In this document: piece by piece, positions 1 through 8,753 of the stretch
Layout: every line of letters begins with the position of its first letter
Position numbering within the stretch: position 1 is the stretch's first letter
Origin: Streptomyces luteogriseus
Lineage (GTDB): Bacteria > Actinomycetota > Actinomycetes > Streptomycetales > Streptomycetaceae
NCBI RefSeq assembly: GCF_014205055.1
Contig: NZ_JACHMS010000001.1
Span: 8,398,501-8,462,500, forward strand
Direction: 5' to 3'
Length of the DNA: 64,000 nucleotides
Translations under genes and position numbers: made by a program
Notes under the pieces: model-generated
Databases searched by the model: none
Told to the model about the DNA's origin: nothing
Seen by the model: the letters and a program-made list of their open reading frames with translations, nothing else

Positions 1-94
1 GCCGGCTCGTCACCGGGGGAGCGGGCGTGGTGCCGCCCCACCCCTCGGAGGTGCCGCCGTCATCGGGATCGGTACGAGTGCCCGGTGCGGGGCG

Positions 95-628
95 TCAGTT
101 CGCGAAGGGGACGGCGTCGGCGGGGTCGGCGTGCCAGTTCGTGGCGACGGGCCGGTCCACCGTGGCGGTCTCGGGGAGGGCGAGAGTGACGGCGTTGGTC
201 TCGTCGCCCGCGACGGACAGGTGGAGGTAGTCGAACTCCTTGCCGAAATCGTTGTTCGTGGTCTTGGGGTTGACGCCGGCGTAGGCGGCGGTGGAGCCGG
301 ACAGGGTGACCCTCTCGCTGACCGCGTGCTCGGCGGGCGCCACCTCGGTGTCGGCGGACGAGCCGAAGGACGCGGAGGGGTAGACGCCCTCCAGGTAGCA
401 GGTGACGCCGGACTTGGCCTTGGCCGTGACGAGGTAGTAGCCGCCCGCCTGTGTCTTCAGGCTGACCTTGAAGCTCAGGTCCTTGGTTGCGCAGGCCCGC
501 GCGGTGTTGCTTCGGCTGTCGGCCGGGGCCGTGGCCGTGGCAGTGCCGGCGGCGGTGGCGGTGACGGCCACCGCCGCGACTGCGGCCAGGGCGAGACGGG
601 CGGAGGGGGCGGCAAAGCGCGAACGCAT
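95..628 (-). CDS. secreted DUF4232-like protein
   Basis: Predicted exported protein of 177 residues with no recognised enzymatic function. It opens with a basic stretch and a long Ala/Val signal region (about residues 4-35) followed by a compact beta-rich domain with two cysteines that could form a disulfide. The pattern of a cysteine near the domain start, a central 'VTCYLEGVYP' and a charged tail resembles the DUF4232 family common in Streptomyces; that assignment is by pattern only. I start at the ATG at 628 because GGAG lies just upstream, rather than at the TTG four codons earlier. It stands alone, downstream on the same strand of a decayed hydrolase gene. Confidence 0.7.
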   Translation of the reverse strand: MRSRFAAPSARLALAAVAAVAVTATAAGTATATAPADSRSNTARACATKDLSFKVSLKTQAGGYYLVTAKAKSGVTCYLEGVYPSASFGSSADTEVAPAEHAVSERVTLSGSTAAYAGVNPKTTNNDFGKEFDYLHLSVAGDETNAVTLALPETATVDRPVATNWHADPADAVPFAN

Positions 629-863
629 CGAGATCTCCAAGGTGCGAAGTGGACTGTCCAGCGAGCTGCTTGGACGACCTCAGCCTGTTCCGCGATCCGT
701 CCCACTCGCCACGCCAGGCGGTCACTTCGGGACGCCGGAACGCTGAAACGGGCGCTGACCAGCACAGACACCGGCAGCCTGGAACGCCGCGCCGGGATGC
801 GGAGCGTGTACGGGTCGGCTCGGCGCCCGTTCGCCGGCTCAGGGCGCGATGCCCCCGAGGGCT

Positions 864-2019
864 GCCGGCTCCACTTCTTCTCCTGGTGGGCGGAGAAGGC
901 CGGCCAGTTCAGACCGTCGGGGCGCGGGTTCACGCGTGTGGCGTACGGAGCGGGCGTGAAAGCCGGCTTGTAGAAGCAGCCCGTGCCGTACGAGGCGTCG
1001 AACGTGGGGCAGGAGGCCGCGATCGAGACCGGGGTGGGCTTCTTCCCGCTACGGACCCATGCGTCCAGCGCCGAGATGGAGTTGGCGTACTCGGACGTGC
1101 TCAGCCCGCTGTGCTCGTGCTCGTCGGTGAAGGTCTGCACGAGGTGCTTGTCGCGCTTGGCGCCGCGCAGGCCGGCCGGGTACGCGGCCTCGTGCTCGAC
1201 GAACGCCGTCGGGTCATCGATCGCGTGGAGGGTGAGGACGGGGACCGCGACCCTCCCGGTGATGTCGCTGTCGTAGGAGAGGTCCCGCATGGCTGTGGGG
1301 TCCGCGGAGAAGCGCTCGACGCCCGCGTTGAGGGCGGCGTCGTCATGGGAACCGGAGTAGACGACCCCCTTGTCGGAGAAGGGGTTCCGCCCGCCGAGCC
1401 GGTTGTGCACGATGTCGCGGAACGTGAACGTGGCGAACCTGAGGTGCGATTCAAGGGTCCGTTCCGGGATTTTGGTGACGGCGAGAATGTCGTCGAGGTT
1501 GCGCTGCTGCAGGGCGGTGCGCTCCTCGGGCAGCGAGGAGAAGCCGGTGCACTCCTGGAGCCGGGCGCGCAGGCCGGTCGTCGTCATCGTCGACCCCGCG
1601 CGCAGTCCCTCCCACAACGGATACTGCGCCTCTGGCGGCCGGGGATGGTTCCGGCAGTAGTACTGATGGACCACGCGCAGGTCCACCCGATAGTCGTAGC
1701 CGCGGGAGCCGCCGCCGAGGACGCCGTTGGTGAGCAGCGCGCCGTCATAGGGGCCGTGCTTCTCGGAGCCGTAGATCTCGATGGTCTTCGCGGCGACTGG
1801 CCGTGGATGTACGTCCGCTTCGGCTTGTGGAACTTCTCGACGAAGAGGCGGCGCAGGCTGTCCGTGTCGGCCGCAGCCATCCTGGTTCCGTAGCCGCCGC
1901 GGCGATAGGGCAGCCGCGGCAGGCGCGGAAAGTGCTGATACGGCAAGGGCGGCGGAGGCGACGGCGGGAAGCACGGACCTGAGGCGTCTGGTCCGGGAAG
2001 GTCTCGGCGGCACTCTCAT
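864..2019 (-). pseudogene. broken secreted alpha/beta-hydrolase
   Basis: Remnant of an exported alpha/beta-hydrolase. The reading frame opens with a clear signal peptide (Arg-rich start, then 'ALAVSALSAPAAA'). It must then switch frame to read 'RLFVEKFHKPKRTYIHGQS' and switch back near 1790 to read 'AAKTIEIYGSEKHGPYDG' and the rest of the domain. The second switch sits where the nucleophile elbow (Gly-x-Ser-x-Gly) belongs: 'HGQS' runs directly into 'AAKT', so the residues after the serine are missing. The region between signal peptide and elbow is also much shorter than I would expect. The open frame has no stop at the natural C-terminus ('HQEKKWSR', near 870) and runs on to 475, antisense-free but without family resemblance. 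Bases 629-863 hold nothing else recognisable. Sure it is broken; the exact family is less sure. Confidence 0.7.
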
Positions 2020-2050
2020 CTGGCGCTCTCCCTGTCGCGCCAGGAGGAAT

Positions 2051-3217
2051 TCACCGACCGGCGGCGGCCAGCACTGCCGTGAGGCCTTCTTGCAGATCCT
2101 TGACGAAGTACCCGGGAACCTCCAGCGACGGGAAATGTCCCCCGGTTTCGGGCGCCCCCCACCGGACGATCTGCCGGTACCGCTCCTGGGCCCAGGGGCG
2201 CGGACACTTCTCGACGTCGCGGGGATACATGGTGATGGCTGATGGGACGTCGACCCGAAGCTCGGGATCGAGCGAGTTGTGGCTTTCGTAGTAGATGCGG
2301 GCCGACGACGCGCCGGTCCGCGTCAGCCAGTACAGGGTGACGTCGTCGAGAACACGGTCCTTGGAGATCTTCTCGAAGGGGCTGTCCTCCGTGTCTGACC
2401 ACTCGGCGAACTTGTCGAGGATCCAGGCAAGAAGGCCGACCGGTGAGTCGACTAGCGAGTAGCCGATGGTCTGTGGCCGGGTCGCCTGCTGCTTCGCGTA
2501 CGCCGCGCGGTGGCGCCAGAAGTCGCGGGTCTCCTCGGCCCATGTCCGCTCGACCGCCGTCAGTCCATCCGTTGTCAGCCCGGGCGGTCCTTCCGCGAAC
2601 GTCGTGTGGATGCCGAGAACGTGCGTCGGGAACCTGCCGCCGAGAACCGTGGTGATATTGCCTCCCCAGTCGCCGCCGTGGGCCGCGAACTTGCTGTAGC
2701 CGAGCCGTCCCATGAGTTCCACCCATGCGGCCGCGATCTTTTCTGTCCCCCACCCGGTGGTGGCCGGCTTGTCGCTGTAACCGAAGCCCGGCAGCGAGGG
2801 AGCCACGACGTGGAACGCCGGCGCGTTCGCGTCTTGCGGATCTGCCAGCTCGTCCACCACATCGATGAACTCGGCAATGCTGCCCGGCCAGCCGTGCGTC
2901 AAGATCAGAGGAGTGGCATCCGTGCGCGCGGAACGGCGGTGCAGGAAGTGGATTCCCAGATCGTCGATGGTCGTGCGGAACTGGCCGATCTCGTTGAGGC
3001 GGTCCTCGAACGACCGCCAGTTGTACCCGGTGCGCCAGTAGTTCACGACCTCGACGAGGTCGGCAAGTGGAACGCCCTGACCCCATCGCTGAGGGCCGGG
3101 CGCAGCACGATGGACCGTCTCGGGCTCGGGTAGTCGCGCCGCGGTCAGCCGTGCGCGCAGATCGTCGAGGTCGGCGTCAGTCGCGTGGGCTGCAAAGGCG
3201 TGCACGTCGCCGGGCAT
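2051..3217 (-). CDS. epoxide hydrolase, EHN-domain family
   Basis: Epoxide hydrolase of 388 residues, the usual family length, expected to open epoxides to diols by an alpha/beta-hydrolase mechanism with an ester intermediate. The N-terminal EHN segment (about residues 1-110) has the typical 'YWRTGYNWR' signature. The oxyanion motif HGWPG follows near residue 110, and the nucleophile elbow 'GGDWGG' near 180 gives the catalytic aspartate. The late 'GGHFPSLEVP' supplies the catalytic histidine. No signal peptide, so cytoplasmic. The start has a strong AGGAGG a few bases upstream. It diverges from the CGNR regulator gene, and the two share a 100-bp gap with a repeated 17-bp element, so the regulator may control it. 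Confidence 0.9.
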   Translation of the reverse strand: MPGDVHAFAAHATDADLDDLRARLTAARLPEPETVHRAAPGPQRWGQGVPLADLVEVVNYWRTGYNWRSFEDRLNEIGQFRTTIDDLGIHFLHRRSARTDATPLILTHGWPGSIAEFIDVVDELADPQDANAPAFHVVAPSLPGFGYSDKPATTGWGTEKIAAAWVELMGRLGYSKFAAHGGDWGGNITTVLGGRFPTHVLGIHTTFAEGPPGLTTDGLTAVERTWAEETRDFWRHRAAYAKQQATRPQTIGYSLVDSPVGLLAWILDKFAEWSDTEDSPFEKISKDRVLDDVTLYWLTRTGASSARIYYESHNSLDPELRVDVPSAITMYPRDVEKCPRPWAQERYRQIVRWGAPETGGHFPSLEVPGYFVKDLQEGLTAVLAAAGR

Positions 3218-3259
3218 GGGGCCTCCTGGTCGTCGTGGAACCGGCTCGGGCCTGCCGGG

Positions 3260-3318
3260 AACCGGCTAAGGCGGTTCTAGCATGGGCCGATGCCGGCCTG
3301 CAACCGGCTAAGGTGGTT
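3260..3318. promoter_or_regulatory. two copies of a 17-bp inverted-repeat element
   Basis: Two near-identical 17-mers, AACCGGCTAAGGCGGTT (3260-3276) and AACCGGCTAAGGTGGTT (3302-3318), lie 42 bp apart, about four helical turns. Each is an imperfect palindrome with AACCG and CGGTT arms around GCTAAGG; the second copy has one arm mismatch and ends two bases before the ATG of the CGNR gene. A third partial match (AACCGGCTCGGG) starts at 3239. The placement between divergent genes suggests operators, perhaps autoregulatory. That role is inferred. Confidence 0.6.
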
Positions 3319-3320
3319 CC

Positions 3321-3878
3321 ATGCGTGATGAGTTCCCTGACTTCCGTCTCGGCAAGGTGCTGCCGACCAGCTTCACGGCGACTCTGACGGAGCGCCGTGG
3401 AAACGCGGTGGAACGTATTCCCGTGCCGCAGCGACTCGCCGACTGGCTGGCAGTGAACGGCCTCGCCGTGGAGTCCTGCACCATTGCCCAGCTCGAACTC
3501 GCCAGGGAACTGAGGGAATCGATTCACGCCGCCTTGACGGCGGCCGCCGGCCAGGAAAATCTCCCTGCGTCTGCTGTGCGGGTCATCAACGACCGCAGTG
3601 CTCAGGGGCGGGCCGCGGCCATCCTCACGCCCGAGGGAAATCGGCAATGGCGACTCAGCTCGGCTTCCTGCGTGGAGGACGCCCTGGGTGTCATCGCCGC
3701 CGATGCGATCAGCATCATCGCGGGCGAACGCGACGGAAAATTGGCTTTGTGCGCATCGCCAACCTGTCGAGCGGCCTTCTTCGACACCAGCCAGAGCCGT
3801 ACTCGCAAATGGTGTGACATGAACACGTGTGGAAATCGGCAGAAGAAGGCGCGCTTCAACGCCAACAAGCGCCCCTGA
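3321..3878 (+). CDS. CGNR zinc-finger / ABATE-domain regulator
   Basis: Protein of 185 residues in the ABATE plus CGNR zinc-finger family, generally taken to be transcriptional regulators in actinomycetes. Residues 1-130 form the N-terminal ABATE domain. The C-terminal finger shows 'LCASPTCRAAFFD', 'RKWCDMNTCGNRQKKARF', i.e. paired cysteines followed by the defining CGNR. The ATG directly follows an inverted-repeat element, leaving almost no room for a ribosome-binding site, so a leaderless transcript is possible. The gene diverges from the epoxide hydrolase and converges on a decayed WYL gene, whose read-through frame runs antisense across it. Confidence 0.85.
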   Translation: MRDEFPDFRLGKVLPTSFTATLTERRGNAVERIPVPQRLADWLAVNGLAVESCTIAQLELARELRESIHAALTAAAGQENLPASAVRVINDRSAQGRAAAILTPEGNRQWRLSSASCVEDALGVIAADAISIIAGERDGKLALCASPTCRAAFFDTSQSRTRKWCDMNTCGNRQKKARFNANKRP

Positions 3879-3909
3879 CGGCACCGCTTCTGCCATGCAC
3901 GGTCCACGG

Positions 3910-4745
3910 GCTCGGAGAGCGTCTCCGTAGAGTGAGGCCATCGCGGCGGCGCGGTCGCGCAGGGCGGTGCGCAACGCCCCCGGGGCCAGGACCTCCGCAT
4001 CCGTGCCGAGTTGCCACAACGCCCACTCGGCGTGCCGCAGATCCTGGTACGTCACTTGCAGTCGCAGTCGCAGTCGCAGTCGCAGTCGCAGTCGGCCGTC
4101 CGGGTGGGGTGCCGCGGCGCGGACGGCGACGGCGCTGCTCATCAGGTCCTCCCGCCGCTGCGGGGCCACCCGCACCAGCACGGCGATGTGGTCGCCGGAC
4201 AAGAACTGCGCGCAGCGTTCCCGCCAGACCCGGTCCAGATCGACCTGGTCCGGTCGCCATGCCGGTTCGGAAAGCTTCTCGGCGGCCAGGACCCGCGACA
4301 TCCGGTACGTGCGGTCCGCGCCGGATCTCGTGGCCAGCAAGTAGCTCCGGTCGCGCACGGTGACCGGGCCGATCGGGTCCGCCGTGCGCCACTGCGGCGC
4401 TCGCCCCGTCGCCGCGTAGCGGATGCGTAGTCGGTGTCCGGCGAGCACCGCGCGCCGGATCTCGGTCATCGTCGCTCGGGCCACTTCCTCCGGGACCGGC
4501 CGGCGTGAGAGCAGGTCGGTCTCCGGCTCGATGAGGAAACGCCGGGCCGCGTCGTTCGCGGTGGCGCGATGACTTTCGGGCAGCGCGTCGGTCACCTTGC
4601 GCATCGCCGAGGCGAGTGCCGAGCCAAGGCCGAACACGTGCTCGGCGCGCCCCGATCCGGCGGTCAGCAAGGCGAGGGCCTCGTCGTGGTCGAGTCCCGT
4701 GAGTTCGGCCCGGAAGCCGGGCAACAGCGCGAAGGAAGGCGTCAC
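3910..4745 (-). pseudogene. WYL-domain regulator remnant lacking its HTH
   Basis: C-terminal part of a WYL-family transcriptional regulator. Recognisable segments are 'FALLPGFRAELTGLDHDEAL' at the start, 'RRAVLAGHRLRIRYAATGR', 'WRTADPIGPVTVRDRSYLLA' and the terminal 'ALRDRAAAMASLYGD'. Family members carry about 60 residues of winged helix upstream of 'LLPG'. Here that frame meets a TGA just before the first GTG (4745), and I find no HTH in the neighbouring frames. The natural stop also seems lost, because the frame continues antisense through the CGNR gene to 3177. A hexanucleotide repeat inserts Leu-Arg pairs in the WYL C-terminal extension. Without the HTH it should not bind DNA. Confidence 0.7.
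4058..4093. repeat. hexanucleotide tandem repeat, six copies of GCAGTC
   Basis: Six perfect tandem copies of GCAGTC inside the WYL-gene remnant. Read on the minus strand they encode alternating Leu-Arg in place of a short beta-strand region ahead of 'QVTYQDLRHAEW'. The unit is in frame, so length changes by slippage would keep the frame. Confidence 0.9.
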
Positions 4746-4900
4746 GGTCGGTCATGCCCTCGTCATGGGCCCAGGCGCACGCGATGCCCACGATTTCGGA
4801 CGACGGCACGCGGTGGCACCAGGGCGCCCTCGCCCGCGCCGACCACTGTCCCCGCTCTCGACCGACCCGCGTTGTCAGTGGTGGCTGCAACGCTGTACGG

Positions 4901-5197
4901 ATGAACGGCGACGAGCAACTGCTGCGCGGCCGGGTCTACGGCCACGACCACGACGACCCCGACCCGGGCCCGCGCTCCGGGAAGACCTACGCCCACCTCG
5001 TCGGAGGGCCGCTGGACGGGTTGCTGCTGGACGTCACAGGCTGGACACCGGACGAGATCGGTACGGGTGCCGCACTGCCCACCGAACTGGGGCAGTTCCC
5101 CGGCGGCCGCGCCCTGTACGATCCCTGCCCCGGCGAGCCCCGAACGCCGGGCCCCGGGGTGATGTGCCGCTTCCACTACCGCGGGGACAGTCCCTGA
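4901..5197 (+). CDS. small conserved hypothetical protein
   Basis: Protein of 98 residues, acidic and soluble, function unknown. It contains 'KTYAHLVGGPLDGLLLDVTGW', a pattern found in small Streptomyces proteins of unknown role, and ends 'GVMCRFHYRGDSP'. An in-frame extension reaches 4754, but the ATG at 4901 starts the segment with normal protein character. No partner gene is evident. Confidence 0.6.
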   Translation: MNGDEQLLRGRVYGHDHDDPDPGPRSGKTYAHLVGGPLDGLLLDVTGWTPDEIGTGAALPTELGQFPGGRALYDPCPGEPRTPGPGVMCRFHYRGDSP

Positions 5198-5229
5198 GAG
5201 GTGAAGACGCGGGACCGTCCGAACGCCCG

Positions 5230-5440
5230 GCACGTCGACCGCCGGATTCCGGCCGGGCCCGACAGCACTGGTCTACGCGGCCGCAGCGTTGCACTGGACC
5301 AACCCTGAGGGCCGGTGGTCACGTATGGCCGGCTGCTCGAGCCGGGCGGCGTCTTCGCCTCCTTCGGCGAGCCGTTCCGGTTGTCGACACCGCCGAACTC
5401 ATCGTGTGGGACGGTGAGCACTGGCAGAGCCGGGCAGAGT
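5230..5440 (+). pseudogene. SAM-dependent methyltransferase remnant
   Basis: Degenerate fragment of a class I methyltransferase. One frame reads 'AAALHWTNPEGRWSRM'; a shift near 5325 gives 'GRLLEPGGVFASFGEPFRL', which together match the motif-post-I region of actinobacterial methyltransferases ('ALHW ... LLEPGGVFASFGGP'). The SAM-binding glycine-rich loop upstream is absent and the sequence after 5400 is unrecognisable. The rest of 5198-5651 holds no convincing gene. Confidence 0.5.
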
Positions 5441-5651
5441 ACCCCCTCGGCCGTCTGGACCGGCCCTCGGAACGGGGCGGCCGCAACTCCGGGCGTCCGT
5501 CCGCGCGGTCCGCCGTCCGGCCGGGCGTGACAGGGCGGGCGGAGCCGTGGGAGGGCCCGCGGCCGGTGCCCGGCCACGGCACCCGGCTCCGACGACAGGA
5601 GCGGATCGCCGAGCGCTGATAGACAGCGCGTTCCGGGGTACCTGCGTCGGC

Positions 5652-5945
5652 ATGGCTTCGGAAACCGATCACGTTGAATCCGTACGAGCCCTGCGTCAGC
5701 TGCGCCGGATGCGCACCTTCTACGCCGGGGGCGCCGTCCTGTGGGCGACTTCGGCCGCATCGGCGGGATGGGACGACCCCGGGGGCCGGCCGATGTGGGT
5801 GTCAGTGGCGATCCTGGCGGTCTTCGCCGTTCTGCTGGGCATGACGGTCCTGTGGCTGAGGCGTCGACAGGCCGACCGTGCGGAGGAGCCCGCGCACCAT
5901 GCCGCTCCCCGGAGGACGGCCTGGCGGCGGCACGCCAGCGCCTGA
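5652..5945 (+). CDS. small membrane protein, two TM helices
   Basis: Predicted inner-membrane protein of 97 residues. After a charged N-terminus ('VESVRALRQLRRMR') come two hydrophobic segments, about residues 22-40 and 50-72, then a basic tail 'RRRQADRAEEPAHH'. Both ends should therefore be cytoplasmic. I use the ATG at 5652 rather than the longer frame from 5547, whose extension is low-complexity. Function unknown. Confidence 0.55.
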   Translation: MASETDHVESVRALRQLRRMRTFYAGGAVLWATSAASAGWDDPGGRPMWVSVAILAVFAVLLGMTVLWLRRRQADRAEEPAHHAAPRRTAWRRHASA

Positions 5946-5970
5946 TGGTGGGAGCCCGGACGGCGGGCCG

Positions 5971-6162
5971 TCATCGGCCGTGTTCGTCCGGGCCCGGCCG
6001 GAAGTCGTCCGGCCGGTCGCGGCGGAGTTCCTCGTACCGCTGCGCGTAGACATCGACAGCCTGGTGAACCGTGCAGCCCAGGATCTCGCGGATCGTCGCG
6101 ATCGCGGCGATGCTCCGGTGCGCCAGGATGTCGTGGTCCACACTCGCGGGCAGTCCGTCCAT
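5971..6162 (-). CDS. small conserved hypothetical protein
   Basis: Soluble protein of 63 residues with a predicted helix-rich core, 'SIAAIATIREILGCTVHQAV', and a charged tail. Proteins of this shape recur in Streptomyces without assigned function. It converges with the small membrane protein gene upstream on the map. Confidence 0.5.
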   Translation of the reverse strand: MDGLPASVDHDILAHRSIAAIATIREILGCTVHQAVDVYAQRYEELRRDRPDDFRPGPDEHGR

Positions 6163-6259
6163 GGCGTGAGGCTACCGGGCGGACCCGGCTGGATCAGGCG
6201 AGTCGTCCACTCATGGCGAGCATCCCCCTCTGAGCCGGACATCCTCAACCGCGCCCCGG

Positions 6260-6835
6260 TCAATGGAGGGTCGGCCGGTAGACGAGTTCCTGGATGTGAC
6301 CGTCGAGCGTGCGATGCCCGACCAGCTCCAGATCGAAGTCGGCCGCATCCCGGAAGACGGGGTCCAGCCCCGTCCGACCGGTGATGACGGGGAAGAGCGT
6401 CACCTGCAACCGGTCGACCAGGCCCGCGGCCATCAGCGCCCGGTTCAGCGACAGGCTGCCGTGTGAGCGCAACGGCACCTCCGACTCCGCCTTGAGCCGG
6501 CTGACGACGTCGATGGCGTCACCGCTCACCAGGGTCGCGTCGGGCCAGTCGAGGGGGCCTTCCAGCGTCGTCGACACCACCGTCGTCGGCAGACTCCTCA
6601 TCCGCGTCACCCAGGGGTCCCGCACGTCGGACCCCTCCGTGCTCGCGGCCAGCATCTGCGCGAAGGCCCGATAGGTGTTGGCCCCGAAGACCATCCGCTG
6701 CTCCCCCTCGTAAAGGGCGAGGCGGTGGTCGAGCAACTCGGGCCCCTGCTTGCCCCAATAGCCGGTCCAGTCGCCGCCGACGGCTCCGAAACCGTCGAGG
6801 CTGGAAAAGACGTCGAAGGTGTAGGTGGCGGTCAT
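6260..6835 (-). CDS. dihydrofolate reductase / RibD C-terminal-like protein
   Basis: Protein of 191 residues in the RibD C-terminal / dihydrofolate-reductase-like superfamily. Markers are the opening 'YTFDVFSSLDGFG', the central 'RMVFGANTYRAFAQML', 'TTVVSTTLEGPLDWPDA' and 'GSLSLNRALMAAGLVDRLQV', the last forming the nucleotide-binding half. These proteins are presumed NADPH-dependent reductases of unknown substrate. The start follows a GAGGAG. A second, distinct member is at 24538. Confidence 0.85.
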   Translation of the reverse strand: MTATYTFDVFSSLDGFGAVGGDWTGYWGKQGPELLDHRLALYEGEQRMVFGANTYRAFAQMLAASTEGSDVRDPWVTRMRSLPTTVVSTTLEGPLDWPDATLVSGDAIDVVSRLKAESEVPLRSHGSLSLNRALMAAGLVDRLQVTLFPVITGRTGLDPVFRDAADFDLELVGHRTLDGHIQELVYRPTLH

Positions 6836-7069
6836 GTCGTGCTCCTCACGCGGGGTCGATCGGTGTGAACGGCGAGTGGCGAGACCGGCGATCCTCTCCG
6901 GCGGCGGCCTGCGGCGACCCCCCTACCAATAGACCCGGCCCGCTTGGGAAACTCATCGCTGCGCACACCACACGTCGCCCCCGATCGCCCGAACGGCGGA
7001 GGGCACACGGTGCACCCGCGCGGCCCGCCCCCGCGGTGAAATGCCTCGCCGTCTCCCCATGATCCCGGC

Positions 7070-8167
7070 ATGATTCACCGCGTGCGTGGAGACCGGGGGC
7101 AGCGCGAGCCGGGGCGGTACGCCCTGACGGACTCGGAGGACGGGCGCGTCTGGGGCGTCTGCGCCGAGGTGGAGGGACTCTTCAATGAACCCAGGCGCGC
7201 GATCTGCGAGCTCCTCGGCTGGGTGCCGGACGGCGCCGAGGTGCGCGGCTGGGTCGGACACCGGGTGTGGCTCGTACCGGAGGACAGGACGCTGGACCCC
7301 TGGCTGCTGGAGGACGCGGAAAGCATCGGGGGGCGGCGGCAGACGGATGCTCTCGTCCTCACGGGTAGGGACGACTGGATGGGCCCGCCGGAGGGACACC
7401 GGGCTCCGGTCCGTCTGCACGACCGGTACCGGTGGCTGGGCTCCTGCCGGGAGTTCACGCGTGTCATGCCCCACGAGACGACTGCTCCCTCCCTCGTCCT
7501 GCGGGGCCTCTCACCGAGCGGCCGGCTGCGGCGGGCACTGGCGACGGGTACCCGGCGCGCGCTGGACCTGGACGAGGCCCGCCTGTGGATACGCGACGAC
7601 AACGGCCGGCCGCTCGCCGACCGGCTGCTGCGGCCGAAGATCAGGGCGTGGCGCCCGTCCGCCCACGGGCCGGACCTGATCGACCTGGAACTGGACGCAG
7701 CGCTCGACGAGCCCCTCCCGGGACACGCCCTCCCCATCTGGGACCGCTGGCTCGCCGGACCACCGCAGACCCCCGGCGTCTGGGCCTGCCTGGACACCCG
7801 GCAGCGCGAGGCGTGGCTCGATCTCGTCCGCGAACGGGGCTGCCGGCTGCGGCACCAGGGCCGACCCGCCGGAAGCGCGTACGAGCTGGACGGCCGGCAC
7901 ATCACCGACGAGCCGAGCCTCTTCCTGGCCCTCGGCGAAGCCGTCAACGGGCCGGGCGGCTACTTCGGCGGCTGCGTGGACGCCCTGGCGGACTGTCTGC
8001 GCGGCACCTTCGGGTACACCGCCCCCGCGACCATGCTCTGGCGGGACATCGCGCCCGCGCGCGAGCACCTGTCCCACGTCCTGACACCCGAGGGCGAACC
8101 GTACGACCTGATCGCCCTGGTGCTCGAAGTCCTCGCCGAGGGCCATATGCGAGTCACCTTCGCGTGA
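7070..8167 (+). CDS. barstar-domain protein with long N-terminal region
   Basis: Protein of 365 residues whose C-terminal third (about 265-345) is a barstar-like ribonuclease-inhibitor domain: 'YELDGRHITDEPSLFLALGE' followed by 'GPGGYFGGCVDALADCLRG'. The N-terminal about 260 residues repeat a mixed beta design ('GVCAEVEGLF' and 'LIDLELDAAL') with no family I can name. Barstar itself is about 90 residues, so this is a fusion. By analogy the C-terminal part would bind and neutralise a barnase-like or related toxin. No toxin gene is adjacent: the next genes are a VOC protein and a peptidase. Cytoplasmic, no signal peptide. A 234-bp gap precedes it, with no gene in it. Confidence 0.75.
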   Translation: MIHRVRGDRGQREPGRYALTDSEDGRVWGVCAEVEGLFNEPRRAICELLGWVPDGAEVRGWVGHRVWLVPEDRTLDPWLLEDAESIGGRRQTDALVLTGRDDWMGPPEGHRAPVRLHDRYRWLGSCREFTRVMPHETTAPSLVLRGLSPSGRLRRALATGTRRALDLDEARLWIRDDNGRPLADRLLRPKIRAWRPSAHGPDLIDLELDAALDEPLPGHALPIWDRWLAGPPQTPGVWACLDTRQREAWLDLVRERGCRLRHQGRPAGSAYELDGRHITDEPSLFLALGEAVNGPGGYFGGCVDALADCLRGTFGYTAPATMLWRDIAPAREHLSHVLTPEGEPYDLIALVLEVLAEGHMRVTFA

Positions 8168-8260
8168 CAGGCGCTCCCGGCGAGACCAGGGCCGTCTTCG
8201 CATCAACATGCTGATCAAAAAGCCGAGTTGAGCTCCAGAATCGCTTGCTATGGTGAGCCG

Positions 8261-8695
8261 ATGCCATCGGTCAAGCAGATCCAAGTCACCTTCGACTGCG
8301 CAGAACCCGAGCGAGTCGCTCGCTTCTGGTGCGAGGTGCTGGGGTACGTCGTACCGCCGCCACCGGAGGGGTTCGCCACTTGGGACGATTTCAACCACTC
8401 GCTGCCGCCCGAGGAGCGGGATTCATGGTTCGTAGCCCAAGATCCCACGGGCGCGGGCCCGCGACTGTATTTCCAGCGGGTTCCCGAAGGCAAGGTCGCC
8501 AAGAACCGGGTGCACCTCGATGTGCGGGCCGGCACCGGACTCGTGGGTGAAGAGCGCCTGGCCACGCTGGAGGCCGAATGCGCGCGACTGGTGGCCCTCG
8601 GTGCGGTACGCGAGCGACTGCTGCCCGCCGACGAGGAAAACGAGTCGTGCATCGTGATGCAGGACATCGAGGGCAACGAGTTCTGTCTCGACTGA
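8261..8695 (+). CDS. VOC / glyoxalase-like protein
   Basis: Protein of 144 residues in the vicinal-oxygen-chelate fold (Glyoxalase_6 type). It opens 'QIQVTFDCAEPERVARFWCE' and closes 'CIVMQDIEGNEFCLD', the usual beta-alpha-beta-beta-beta pairing; 'RLYFQRVPEGKVAKNRVHLD' carries the histidine of the second module. Members include metal-dependent lyases, dioxygenases and drug-binding resistance proteins, so the substrate cannot be given. I take the ATG at 8261, where the family similarity starts, not the upstream frame at 8228. Confidence 0.85.
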   Translation: MPSVKQIQVTFDCAEPERVARFWCEVLGYVVPPPPEGFATWDDFNHSLPPEERDSWFVAQDPTGAGPRLYFQRVPEGKVAKNRVHLDVRAGTGLVGEERLATLEAECARLVALGAVRERLLPADEENESCIVMQDIEGNEFCLD

Positions 8696-8753
8696 GCACA
8701 CGCGGCCATCTCGAACAACGAGGGCCCGCCGGGCGGTTGCGGAGGCATGGGTG

